64,000 nt of DNA. It comes from Brevibacillus panacihumi W25. Its GTDB lineage: Bacteria > Bacillota > Bacilli > Brevibacillales > Brevibacillaceae. Position 1 is the first letter of the stretch; every line of letters starts with the position of its first letter. The notes below the pieces were generated by a model. It was not told the origin of the DNA. It worked only from the letters and a program-made list of their open reading frames with translations, and made no database searches. The position numbers and the translations under genes were made by a program. Where the stretch lies: assembly GCF_000503775.1 (NCBI RefSeq), contig NZ_KI629782.1, positions 868,001 to 932,000 of the forward strand, in the 5' to 3' direction. Below, piece after piece: positions 18,653 through 26,792 of this stretch.

Positions 18653-18826
18653 ATGACCACAAATAAACGTTCGGAACGAGGCCGCAACCATCCGTCCGGA
18701 ACGTTGTACGAAAACCCGGCCGGGACAGTTGCACACAAAGCGCGATATGGTGCAAGCGAACAAAGCAAGCAGCCCAACGAAAACGGCGACTTGCCCAACA
18801 AACCTGGAGGAAACGTCCGTACGTAA
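18653..18826 (+). CDS. Small hydrophilic protein, unknown
   Basis: 57 aa from ATG 18653, with a GGGGGTGAG ribosome site 7 bases upstream, the only plus-strand gene in this stretch. It has no hydrophobic segment and is rich in N, G, K, R and P (starts MTTNKRSERGRNHPSG). Composition and length resemble small acid-soluble spore proteins, but I recognise no family. The segment KRSERGRNHPS resembles DKSERRNNHPA in the 50-aa gene at 61217. A hairpin with a TTCTTTT tail follows. Confidence 0.6.
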   Translation: MTTNKRSERGRNHPSGTLYENPAGTVAHKARYGASEQSKQPNENGDLPNKPGGNVRT

Positions 18827-18837
18827 GCGAGTTACTC

Positions 18838-18872
18838 CCTCTTTGTCGAGGGGGTTCTTTTCCCCCTCGTCC
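18838..18872. terminator. Hairpins between the small plus-strand gene and rarA
   Basis: Overlapping stems: CCCTC/GAGGG followed by GGTTCTTTT (plus strand), and CGAGGGGG/CCCCCTCG at 18850-18872. The first probably ends the small gene; whether rarA uses the second is unclear because its T-tail is poor. Confidence 0.5.
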
Positions 18873-20225
18873 TTATTCCCAAGAGGACTTCTTCGGATTC
18901 GCCAGCTTCTGCCTTTCCTCCTGGAACTTTCGGATATGGCGCTCGTAGCCAAATTCCTTTGGCTCGTAGAACACAATATCCAGGCCATCTGGCAGGTACT
19001 GCTGCTGCACGTATCCGAACGGGTAGTTGTGCGGATACAGATAACCTTTGCCGTGCCCCAGCTTCGACGCGCCTTTGTAGGCTGAGTCACGCAGATGGAT
19101 CGGGACGGGCTTATGCCCTTCTTTTTGAATATGGGCCAATGCCTGGTTGATCCCGTTGTACGCCGCGTTGCTTTTTGGCGCGGTTGCCAAATAAGTAGTA
19201 GCCTGTCCCAATGCGATTCGCCCCTCCGGCATTCCGACCAATTCTACGGCCTGAAAACAGGAGATGGCTACCGTAATCGCTTGCGGATCGGCATTGCCAA
19301 TATCCTCGGATGCCGAGATGACCAGCCTGCGAGCGATAAAGCGAGGATCCTCCCCGGCGTCGATCATTCTCGCCAGCCAGTATAAGGCCGCATCGGGGTC
19401 AGAGCCGCGAATGGATTTGATAAACGCGGAGATCGTATCATAGTGATTATCTCCGCTCTTATCATACCTGACAGCCCTGCGCTGGATGGATTCCACCGCC
19501 ACATCCAAGGTGACGGTGATGCTCCCGTCTGCTCCCTGGGGTGTCGTGGTGACCGCCAGTTCCAAAGCATTCAGCAAGCGGCGCGCATCTCCCTCGGCAT
19601 ACTGAATCAAATGTTCTTGCGCTTCCGGTGTGAGCTGCACGTCCAGTTCTCCCAGCCCGTTCTCCACATCCCGCAAAGCACGGTCGATGACTTGTTTCAG
19701 TTCTTCATGATTGAGCGGTTGCAGAGAGAAAATCTGGGACCTGGACAGCAGAGCTGCATTTACCTCGAAAAACGGATTTTCTGTCGTGGCGCCGATCAAA
19801 ATGATCGTTCCTTCTTCTACAAAAGGCAGCAAAGCATCCTGCTGGGATTTGTTGAAGCGATGAATCTCGTCTACAAACAAGGTCGTGCGCTGACCGCCCA
19901 TTACTAATCTTTCCTTCGCCTCTTCCACAACTTTGCGAATGTCGCCTACACCGGCAGTCACTGCATTCAGTTCTGAAAAATACGAACGCGTCGAACGAGC
20001 GATCACTTTTGCCAAAGTCGTTTTTCCCGTACCTGGCGGACCATAGAAGATCAAGGACGATACCTGGTCTGCCTCAATCGCCCGGCGCAACAGCTTTCCA
20101 GGAGCGATGATATGCGATTGGCCGATTACATCCTGAATCGTCTGAGGTCGCATGCGAGCGGCAAGCGGCTTTTGTTTGCCGCTGCCTCCCTGTTGTTCGT
20201 AGGCAAAAGAGAAGAGATCGTCCAT
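18873..20225 (-). CDS. rarA: Replication-associated recombination protein A (MgsA/YrvN)
   Basis: AAA+ ATPase of the clamp-loader-like family that acts at stalled forks; 450 aa. Walker A YGPPGTGKTT (61-70), Walker B LFVDEIHRF (about 115-123), sensor region GATTENPFF and the C-terminal tetramerisation domain (HKPVPIHLRDSAYKGA) are present. It begins 4 bp after tcdA ends, so they are probably one transcript. Confidence 0.95.
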   Translation of the reverse strand: MDDLFSFAYEQQGGSGKQKPLAARMRPQTIQDVIGQSHIIAPGKLLRRAIEADQVSSLIFYGPPGTGKTTLAKVIARSTRSYFSELNAVTAGVGDIRKVVEEAKERLVMGGQRTTLFVDEIHRFNKSQQDALLPFVEEGTIILIGATTENPFFEVNAALLSRSQIFSLQPLNHEELKQVIDRALRDVENGLGELDVQLTPEAQEHLIQYAEGDARRLLNALELAVTTTPQGADGSITVTLDVAVESIQRRAVRYDKSGDNHYDTISAFIKSIRGSDPDAALYWLARMIDAGEDPRFIARRLVISASEDIGNADPQAITVAISCFQAVELVGMPEGRIALGQATTYLATAPKSNAAYNGINQALAHIQKEGHKPVPIHLRDSAYKGASKLGHGKGYLYPHNYPFGYVQQQYLPDGLDIVFYEPKEFGYERHIRKFQEERQKLANPKKSSWE

Positions 20226-20229
20226 CTTC

Positions 20230-20985
20230 TTACCCTTTCACCGGCTGCCACTCAAGCAGATCACGTACGACCACGCTGGCCAGGATCAAACCTGCCACAG
20301 ACGGGACGAACGCATTGCTCGCTGGAGGCTGCCGAACCTTGCTGATCGGAGAATCCGGGTTGGTGACGATCTGCTCCCGTACATCTGTACGGATCTCAAC
20401 GGGAATCTCGCGGGAGTACACTACCTTTACCCCTTTATAAATGCCCTTTTTGCGCAGCTCGCGTCGAATGACCTTGGCGATTGGATCATAGCTCGTCTGC
20501 GAAATGTCCGCGACCTCGAATCGAGTCGGATCCATTTTATTCGCTGCACCCATGCTGGAGATAATCGGGATATTGCGCCGCTTTGCCTCCTGAATGATGT
20601 GAAGCTTGGCAGACATGATATCCATCGCGTCCACAATATAATCCACTTCATGGGCAAAGAATTGTTCGGCGGTCTCTTCGCTGTAGAACATATTCAGCGT
20701 GATGACCTCGCATTCGGGATTGATGGTCGCCACGCGCTCTTTCATCAACTCCGCTTTTTTCTGTCCGATCGTATGCAACGTCGCGTGAATCTGGCGGTTG
20801 CAATTCGTAATATCGACGACATCCTTGTCCACCAGCACCAGTTTGCCTACGCCGGTTCGCGCCAAAGCTTCTACGGTAAAGGAGCCTACCCCGCCAATCC
20901 CCAGGACAGCGACGCGGCTGTTTTTCATTTTTTCCAAACCTTCAGGACCGAAGGCCAATTCACAACGGGAAAATTGATGAAGCAT
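20230..20985 (-). CDS. tcdA: tRNA threonylcarbamoyladenosine dehydratase
   Basis: E1-like/ThiF-family enzyme that cyclises t6A37 to ct6A in tRNAs; 251 aa. The nucleotide-binding loop GIGGVGS (29-35) and the conserved DITNCNRQ (about 58-65) are visible. ATG has an AAAGGTGA site 10 bases upstream. The gene follows a 300-bp structured spacer after aspS and is joined to rarA, the order seen in B. subtilis (aspS-yrvM-yrvN). Confidence 0.92.
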   Translation of the reverse strand: MLHQFSRCELAFGPEGLEKMKNSRVAVLGIGGVGSFTVEALARTGVGKLVLVDKDVVDITNCNRQIHATLHTIGQKKAELMKERVATINPECEVITLNMFYSEETAEQFFAHEVDYIVDAMDIMSAKLHIIQEAKRRNIPIISSMGAANKMDPTRFEVADISQTSYDPIAKVIRRELRKKGIYKGVKVVYSREIPVEIRTDVREQIVTNPDSPISKVRQPPASNAFVPSVAGLILASVVVRDLLEWQPVKG

Positions 20986-21004
20986 ACGTATTTTTCACCT
21001 TTCA

Positions 21005-21285
21005 AAGCAGAGTAATTGTCCATCGGAAAAGTAGGATTCCAGGGAATAAAGCAGCCCCATTATGTCGTGATTTCCTACGTTTTGAACCTGCTCATCGCAG
21101 GTGGGCGTCTGCCCAACTGAAAGAGACTTCCACTCTTGCGGAGGCGTGCCTTTCCAGTTGGGACTTTCGACTCCCGAATCAAACATTGTGGCTCAAAACG
21201 ATCAGATGTCACGGACATCGTAGGGCTTATCTTCTACTATAACCAATGTATCAAAGTGTCATGCATCTGTGCAAGTCGCTTGCCG
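21005..21285 (-). other. Structured aspS-tcdA spacer; candidate ncRNA or IS200/IS605-type relic
   Basis: No protein gene is supported here. Several nested pairings exist: 21078-21088 with 21190-21200 (11 bp, one G-U), 21112-21119 with 21155-21162 (CCCAACTG/CAGTTGGG), and tight hairpins at 21086-21102 and 21205-21219 (GATGTC-acg-GACATC). In Bacillus the 6S RNA gene lies between aspS and yrvM, so 6S RNA is one candidate. On the plus strand a short frame ending in a stop at 21208-21210 (HSCGGVPFQLGLSTPE) may instead be an eroded TnpB tail. No clear T-run terminator is present. Confidence 0.4.
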
Positions 21286-23076
21286 CTAAGCTTTTACCTT
21301 CTCTTCCTGTTCGACAATCGTGTCGATGTGCAGTTCTTTCAGCTGATTTGGAGCTACCACATCCGGGGCGTTTACCATCAGATCGCTCGCACTGGCTGTT
21401 TTTGGGAAGGCGATTACTTCACGCAGATTGTTGCGTCCAGCCAAAAGCATGATCAGGCGATCCAAGCCAAGCGCGATTCCACCGTGGGGAGGTGTACCGT
21501 ATTCAAAGGCATCCAGGAGGAAGCCGAATTGCTCACGCGCTTCTTCAGGTGTAAAGCCAAGTGCCTTGAACATCTTCTCCTGTACGTCGCGTTTGAAGAT
21601 CCGCATCGAACCGCCGCCCAGCTCGTAGCCGTTGAGGACCATATCGTACGCTTGCGCACGGATTTGTCCCGGATCGGTGTCGAACAGATGCAGGTCCTCG
21701 TCTTTTGGACGAGTGAATGGATGGTGCAGCGCTACGTACCGTTTCGCTTCCTCGTCCCATTCGACCAGCGGGAAGTCCACGACCCACAGGAATGCAAATT
21801 TGCTGTGGTCGATAAGTCCCAGCTCGGCTGCCAGCTTGGTACGCAGGGCGCCGAGGGCATCTGCGACTACCTTTGGTTTGTCTGCCACGAACAGGAGCAA
21901 GTCTCCTTCTTCGGCGTTCAAACGTTTTTTCATTTCATTCATTTCTTCTTCTTTGAAGAACTTGACGATTGGACCTTTCAACTCTCCGTCTTTCAGACCG
22001 ATCCAAGCCAAGCCTTTCGCTCCGTAACGGGAAGCGAATTTCGCCAGATCGTCTGCTTCCTTGCGGGAATAGTGGCCGCAGCCTTTTGCGTTGATCGCTT
22101 TTACCTGTCCGCCGCTCGCTACGACGCTGGCAAACACTTTGAAATCGCTGTTGGCTACGACGTCCGATACATCTGTCAGCTCCATGCCGAAACGAATGTC
22201 TGGTTTGTCGGAGCCGTAACGTCCCATCGCTTCTGCATAAGTGAGGCGCGGGAACGGTGTTGGCACATCGACGCCGATAGTTTGCTTGAAGACATGGGCA
22301 ACCATTTTTTCCATCATCGGCAAAATCTCTTCCATCGGGAGGAAGGAGGTCTCGATGTCCACCTGGGTAAACTCTGGCTGGCGGTCCGCACGCAGGTCTT
22401 CGTCACGGAAGCAGCGGGCGATCTGATAGTAACGCTCCAGACCGGATACCATCAACAGCTGTTTGAACAGCTGAGGAGATTGCGGCAATGCGTAGAACTC
22501 CCCTGGATGGACACGGGAAGGAACTAGGTAGTCGCGCGCTCCTTCTGGCGTGCTTTTCTGCAGCATCGGTGTCTCTACTTCCACGAAGCCATTCTCGTCG
22601 AGGTAATCGCGGAAGGCTTTGGCTGCTTTACTGCGCAGGACCAGGGAACGCTGCATTTCCGGACGGCGCAGGTCGAGGTAGCGGTATTTCAGGCGCACCT
22701 GTTCGTCGACGTTGATGTCGTCTTCGATCGGGAACGGTGGTGTTTTTGCGTCATTCAAGATTTGAATTTCAGAAATATGAACTTCGACTTCTCCGGTTTG
22801 CAATTTCGGATTGATGGCTTCGGGAGCGCGGTTGACCACTTCCCCTTTGACCACCAGCACATATTCGCTTCTTACTTTGTCAGCGATTTCCCAAGCCGGC
22901 TTGTTGTACTCGGGGTTAAAAACGATTTGCACGATCCCGGTGCGATCGCGGAAGTCAATAAAGATGACGCCGCCGAGGTCGCGGCGAGTCTGTACCCAGC
23001 CGTTCAAAACGATTTCTTGCCCTACGTGTTCTTTTGTCACTTCTCCGCAATGCACGGAACGATATTGCCATGCCAT
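21286..23076 (-). CDS. aspS: Aspartyl-tRNA synthetase
   Basis: Class IIb synthetase of 596 aa. An N-terminal OB-fold anticodon domain ([20 protein letters not shown]) is followed by the catalytic core with [16 protein letters not shown] (motif 2) and a bacterial GAD insertion. [15 protein letters not shown] (motif 3) lies near the C-terminus. I start at ATG 23076 ([11 protein letters not shown]), 6 bases after GGAGGGA; the ATG 15 bases earlier lies before that site. It follows hisS by 25 bp and shares its T-box. Whether it also charges tRNA-Asn cannot be told from the sequence alone. Confidence 0.96.
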   Translation of the reverse strand: MAWQYRSVHCGEVTKEHVGQEIVLNGWVQTRRDLGGVIFIDFRDRTGIVQIVFNPEYNKPAWEIADKVRSEYVLVVKGEVVNRAPEAINPKLQTGEVEVHISEIQILNDAKTPPFPIEDDINVDEQVRLKYRYLDLRRPEMQRSLVLRSKAAKAFRDYLDENGFVEVETPMLQKSTPEGARDYLVPSRVHPGEFYALPQSPQLFKQLLMVSGLERYYQIARCFRDEDLRADRQPEFTQVDIETSFLPMEEILPMMEKMVAHVFKQTIGVDVPTPFPRLTYAEAMGRYGSDKPDIRFGMELTDVSDVVANSDFKVFASVVASGGQVKAINAKGCGHYSRKEADDLAKFASRYGAKGLAWIGLKDGELKGPIVKFFKEEEMNEMKKRLNAEEGDLLLFVADKPKVVADALGALRTKLAAELGLIDHSKFAFLWVVDFPLVEWDEEAKRYVALHHPFTRPKDEDLHLFDTDPGQIRAQAYDMVLNGYELGGGSMRIFKRDVQEKMFKALGFTPEEAREQFGFLLDAFEYGTPPHGGIALGLDRLIMLLAGRNNLREVIAFPKTASASDLMVNAPDVVAPNQLKELHIDTIVEQEEKVKA

Positions 23077-23101
23077 GATGAGTCCCTCCACTAAGGTTTC
23101 T

Positions 23102-24370
23102 TTATTTTTTCTCTGTCAAATAATTGACGAGGTCTTCCTGTTTCACTTCTTGCTGTTCGCCTGTCGCCATTTCCTTGACGACGACGGTGCCGTTCGCAAG
23201 TTCCGATTCGCCGATGATAGCGGTGAAACGCGCTTCCAAACGATCGGCTTGTTTCAACTGCGCCTTCATCTTGCGGTCGAGGTAATCCTGTTCGGCGGAA
23301 ATACCAGCCTGGCGAAGCTGGTCGACCAGCACGAAGGCTTTGGTTTTGGCTTCCGGTGTCTGAACGACGACGAAGCAGTCAATTCCGCCGGGGGTCGGAA
23401 GCTGAATCCCTTGCTTCTCCAAGGCCAGCAGCAAGCGCTCAATGCTGAGAGCAAAGCCGATTCCCGGCATGTCGTCTCCGCCCAGATCAGCCACCAGCCC
23501 GTTGTAGCGGCCGCCGCCGCAAAGCGTTTCGACAGCGCCGATCTCCGCCATCTTGATTTCGAATGCCGTCAGGGTGTAATAGTCAAGTCCGCGCACCAGG
23601 CGTGGATTGACATAGTACGAGATTCCCAGCGCTTCGAGATAGCCTTTAACAGCTTCAAAGTGAGCTGTAGACTCTTCACTCAGATAATCCAGGATGGATG
23701 GGGCGTCTTTGGTCAGCGAGCGGCATTTTTCGTTTTTACAGTCGAGCACGCGCAGCGGATTGCGGTCGATGCGGGATTGGCAATCCTCACAAAGCTCCGA
23801 GCGCACCGCGTTCAGGTGAGCGAGCAGGTGCTCGCGATGACGTGCCCGGTCCTCCAGCGTCCCTACGCTATTCAGCTCTACCGATAGCCCGGTAAGTCCC
23901 AGCTCTTGGTACAAGCGAATGGCGACACTGATGACTTCCGCGTCAATGGCCGGGTCACTGCTGCCAATCGCCTCTATTCCGAACTGTACAAACTGGCGAT
24001 AGCGGCCAGCCTGCGGACGCTCGTGGCGGAACATCGGCCCTAGATAGTACTGCTTGGTCGGCTGATTGGGTGAACCGTACAGCTTGTTCTCCACGTAAGA
24101 ACGGACCACCCCTGCAGTCCCCTCTGGACGGAGAGTCAGAGCATCGGTACTGCGCGGATTGGCGACGCTGTACATCTCCTTCTCCACGACGTCTGTCGTC
24201 TCGCCCACGCCGCGAATGAACAACTCGGTGTTCTCGAAGAGCGGTGTACGAATTTCCTGGTAGTTGTAGCGGCGGCAGAGATCGCGGGCTTTGCTCTCCA
24301 CGTAGTGCCACAGCTCCACCGTACCCGGCAAAATGTCCTGCGTGCCGCGTGGAATCTGAATTTTTTTCAT
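23102..24370 (-). CDS. hisS: Histidyl-tRNA synthetase
   Basis: Class IIa synthetase of 422 aa. Motifs seen: [10 protein letters not shown] at the N-terminus, [14 protein letters not shown] (motif 2), the His-specific [12 protein letters not shown] and GGGRYNGL, then the anticodon-binding domain. ATG 24370 has a GGAGG site; the open frame extends 57 bases upstream through the terminator stem of the leader, so that extension is rejected. First gene of the hisS-aspS operon. Confidence 0.96.
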   Translation of the reverse strand: MKKIQIPRGTQDILPGTVELWHYVESKARDLCRRYNYQEIRTPLFENTELFIRGVGETTDVVEKEMYSVANPRSTDALTLRPEGTAGVVRSYVENKLYGSPNQPTKQYYLGPMFRHERPQAGRYRQFVQFGIEAIGSSDPAIDAEVISVAIRLYQELGLTGLSVELNSVGTLEDRARHREHLLAHLNAVRSELCEDCQSRIDRNPLRVLDCKNEKCRSLTKDAPSILDYLSEESTAHFEAVKGYLEALGISYYVNPRLVRGLDYYTLTAFEIKMAEIGAVETLCGGGRYNGLVADLGGDDMPGIGFALSIERLLLALEKQGIQLPTPGGIDCFVVVQTPEAKTKAFVLVDQLRQAGISAEQDYLDRKMKAQLKQADRLEARFTAIIGESELANGTVVVKEMATGEQQEVKQEDLVNYLTEKK

Positions 24371-24398
24371 GAAATAGAACCTCCATTTTTGGCAAAAA

Positions 24399-24735
24399 AG
24401 TAAAAAAAGCCTCTCGCCGCCTGACATGGTGCATACGCCGCATGTCAGGGACGAAAGACTTGTTTATCCTCCGTGGTGCCACCCTGTTTGAAGATCCCTC
24501 ATTATGAACATTCGGGACCCTTCCACTTGTAAGCCCATAACGCGGGCTATGCGCCTGCCAGTTACTAAGGCGAGCCATTCGCTCATCTGTTCACTGCGGT
24601 CTTCGGAGATGTCCTTCGTCAGGTCGTCTTCGGCAAGCACTCTCAGCCTCGATGCTTGCTCTCTGCTCCAGCGGTTCCTGATTACTTTTTCCCGTCATCA
24701 GATCTGTTCCATTCGGTTGAAAAAAGCTTAATGTG
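24399..24735 (-). promoter_or_regulatory. T-box riboswitch of hisS-aspS
   Basis: The minus strand has the T-box core GGGTGGCACCACGG (about 24463-24476). A long terminator follows, with stem CCTGACATG/CATGTCAGG, ending in a T-run near 24401. Stem I lies between about 24530 and 24725. The triplet at the position equivalent to the alaS specifier appears to be GAC (24599-24601), an Asp codon, rather than a His codon. The remaining 60 bp to hemZ show nothing I can name. Confidence 0.9.
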
Positions 24736-24799
24736 AATCATAGCAAACTCGGAATCCGTCGTCAACAGGCGTTTTGAAAAACATTTTTTGATCAGGATG

Positions 24800-26311
24800 T
24801 CAGGCTTGGGTAACGGATTTTTCCGAGTAGATTTCGTCCAGATCACGAAGTTTATTCTCGACCAGGGTCTTGTAGGTGTCATTGTACGTTTTCGGATCCT
24901 TGGGGTTGGGCCAGCGGGTCAGCTTGCCGCTTCCCGGAGCCATCAGCTTGGAGACCGCGCCGCAGCCAAGCCCGAGTATGGTCTGCACTTCTTCCATGAT
25001 CATGATGTTATAAATGCTTTCCTGATCTGGCTTGGAATAACCCACATTCTCCAAATTGCCCAGAATGTTTTTTTGGCGGTACAAGTAATATGGCGAATAA
25101 CCATTGGCTTGCGTCCACTCTGAGGCAAGCTCCATCATCCGGCTGATCTCGTCCCGACTGGCTACCCGGTACCGATCCTTGTTCTGCGTCATTTCCGATG
25201 CGCGTTTAAAGGACAAGGTGTGCACCGTCAGAGAGGCCGGCATCAGCTTCTCGACTTCTTCCAGGCTATGGGCCAGCTCGGCAATCCCCTCATTCGGCAA
25301 ACCGATGATCAGGTCCATGTTGATATTGGTCAGCCCCATTTCCATCGCCAAGTGATACTTTTCGATCGTTTCCTCCACGGTATGATGGCGACCGATGGCA
25401 CGCAAGGTCTCCTGGGTAAACGACTGCGGATTGATGCTGATCCGATCCACTTCCCAGCGCTTCATCACTTGCAGCTTTTCCGGGGTGATCGTGTCAGGTC
25501 TGCCCGCCTCCACAGTCAGTTCCCGAACCTGATCCATATGCGGAAAACGGCGGTGCATGGTCTCGAACAACTGGTCCATATCCTCCGCTGTAATGCTCGT
25601 CGGAGTCCCGCCCCCGAAGTAGATCGAGGTGATTTTCTGGTCGCGTGCCGTCAGCCACTCTCCGATGCGCTCCATCTCGTAGTGCAGCCCTTCCAGAAAC
25701 GGATTGACGGATGCGGTATGCGAACGAATGGCATATGCAGGAAACGTACAGTAGGCACACTTCGTCGGACAAAAGGGGATGCCAATATAAATCGACAGTT
25801 CGCGGTCTATTTGATAAAAGTCCGGGACCACTTGCAACTGGCGATCCACGATTTCCTGCAAAAGCTTCAGCTTGTAAGGGCGCAACACGACTTCCTGCTG
25901 CAGTTTTTGATGGGCTGCTTCCCGGGAAATTCCAGATGAAAGGAGTTGATGAAGCAATTTAGTGGGACGAATTCCTGTCAGGATGCCCCATCCCTGCTCT
26001 ATCCCGGTGTATTCCTCCAAGACCAGCAGCAAAGCGTAGTTGATCGCCTGTTTGGCCGTTCGGCGCATCGCTTTTTCGTCACGGCTGGCATAGATGCGCT
26101 GAACCTGGTGCGCCAGACGTCTCTGCCCGTCAAAAAGCTGGCAGGCTGCTTCGACTCCGTCTGCTCGCTGGGATAAGGTCAATTTCAGTTTTAGTCCGGG
26201 CTCATTTGTCCAGCTGGGGACGAAGGCAAGCGCGGGATCTTCGTAGAACAAGGCGAGAATCAAAGAGACTTCCCGCTCGAAAGCGTGCCCTTCACATGTA
26301 ATTTCAATCAT
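24800..26311 (-). CDS. hemZ: Coproporphyrinogen dehydrogenase-like radical SAM protein HemZ
   Basis: Radical SAM enzyme of the oxygen-independent coproporphyrinogen III oxidase family, 503 aa. The cluster motif is CPTKCAYC (C181, C185, C188), followed by FGGGTPTS and IGLPNEG. The N-terminal extension of about 165 residues is typical of HemZ and not of HemN/HemW. ATG 26311 has an AGGTG site; an upstream ATG adds 7 residues. It lies just upstream of the hisS T-box and is probably a separate unit. The B. subtilis function is only partly established. Confidence 0.85.
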   Translation of the reverse strand: MIEITCEGHAFEREVSLILALFYEDPALAFVPSWTNEPGLKLKLTLSQRADGVEAACQLFDGQRRLAHQVQRIYASRDEKAMRRTAKQAINYALLLVLEEYTGIEQGWGILTGIRPTKLLHQLLSSGISREAAHQKLQQEVVLRPYKLKLLQEIVDRQLQVVPDFYQIDRELSIYIGIPFCPTKCAYCTFPAYAIRSHTASVNPFLEGLHYEMERIGEWLTARDQKITSIYFGGGTPTSITAEDMDQLFETMHRRFPHMDQVRELTVEAGRPDTITPEKLQVMKRWEVDRISINPQSFTQETLRAIGRHHTVEETIEKYHLAMEMGLTNINMDLIIGLPNEGIAELAHSLEEVEKLMPASLTVHTLSFKRASEMTQNKDRYRVASRDEISRMMELASEWTQANGYSPYYLYRQKNILGNLENVGYSKPDQESIYNIMIMEEVQTILGLGCGAVSKLMAPGSGKLTRWPNPKDPKTYNDTYKTLVENKLRDLDEIYSEKSVTQA

Positions 26312-26407
26312 TGGGTTCACCTGCTTTTTCATTTGCCACCCTTCATCTTAGCCGACCCGAAAAGTCCGGTCAACCTTACATGCGGCGAACCCGTGAGAAA
26401 GGAGCCA

Positions 26408-26581
26408 TTACGGCTTGGCCCCTCTGCGCAATGCCCGGACATCTCGGACACTGATATGGAATTCCCTGGACATTTCAATATCGTTTAAACGCGACTCTTT
26501 TTCCAAAAAATCGTGAAAATCGACGGAAAACAGTTTCCGGTTCAATTCTTGGGCAAAGGTTTCTTTACTCGACTGTCTCAT
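26408..26581 (-). CDS. 57-aa protein of unknown function
   Basis: ATG 26581 is preceded by a perfect AGGAGG site 5 bases upstream; the stop is at 26408. The product (MRQSSKETFAQELNRKLF...) is charged and predicted helical. Its C-terminal half (LNDIEMSREFHISVRDVRALRRG) resembles one recognition-helix unit of a helix-turn-helix protein. It is divergent from the amidase gene and upstream of hemZ on the same strand. I do not recognise the family; the strong ribosome site is the main support. Confidence 0.65.
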   Translation of the reverse strand: MRQSSKETFAQELNRKLFSVDFHDFLEKESRLNDIEMSREFHISVRDVRALRRGAKP

Positions 26582-26792
26582 GTTTTCCTCCTGCCTGCCA
26601 TTGAGGGTCTATCTGCTAGTATTGCCGGTTGTTTCGCACCGTCATACGCCATTTTCCCCGAGAAGTTTGTCGGATGTTGCAGGAAAAACCAGGATGGAAG
26701 GAGAATGGAATACCTTTACCCCAAAGCTTTGCCAAATTCATGCAAGAAATGATTGCGAGAGGTATGCAAATCTTTCGGAAAGGATGTCTATC

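Noticed and set aside
21136..22527. 463-codon plus-strand open frame
   Set aside because: It lies opposite aspS, has no ribosome site, and its product is rich in H, R, C and F as expected for the antisense of a coding gene.
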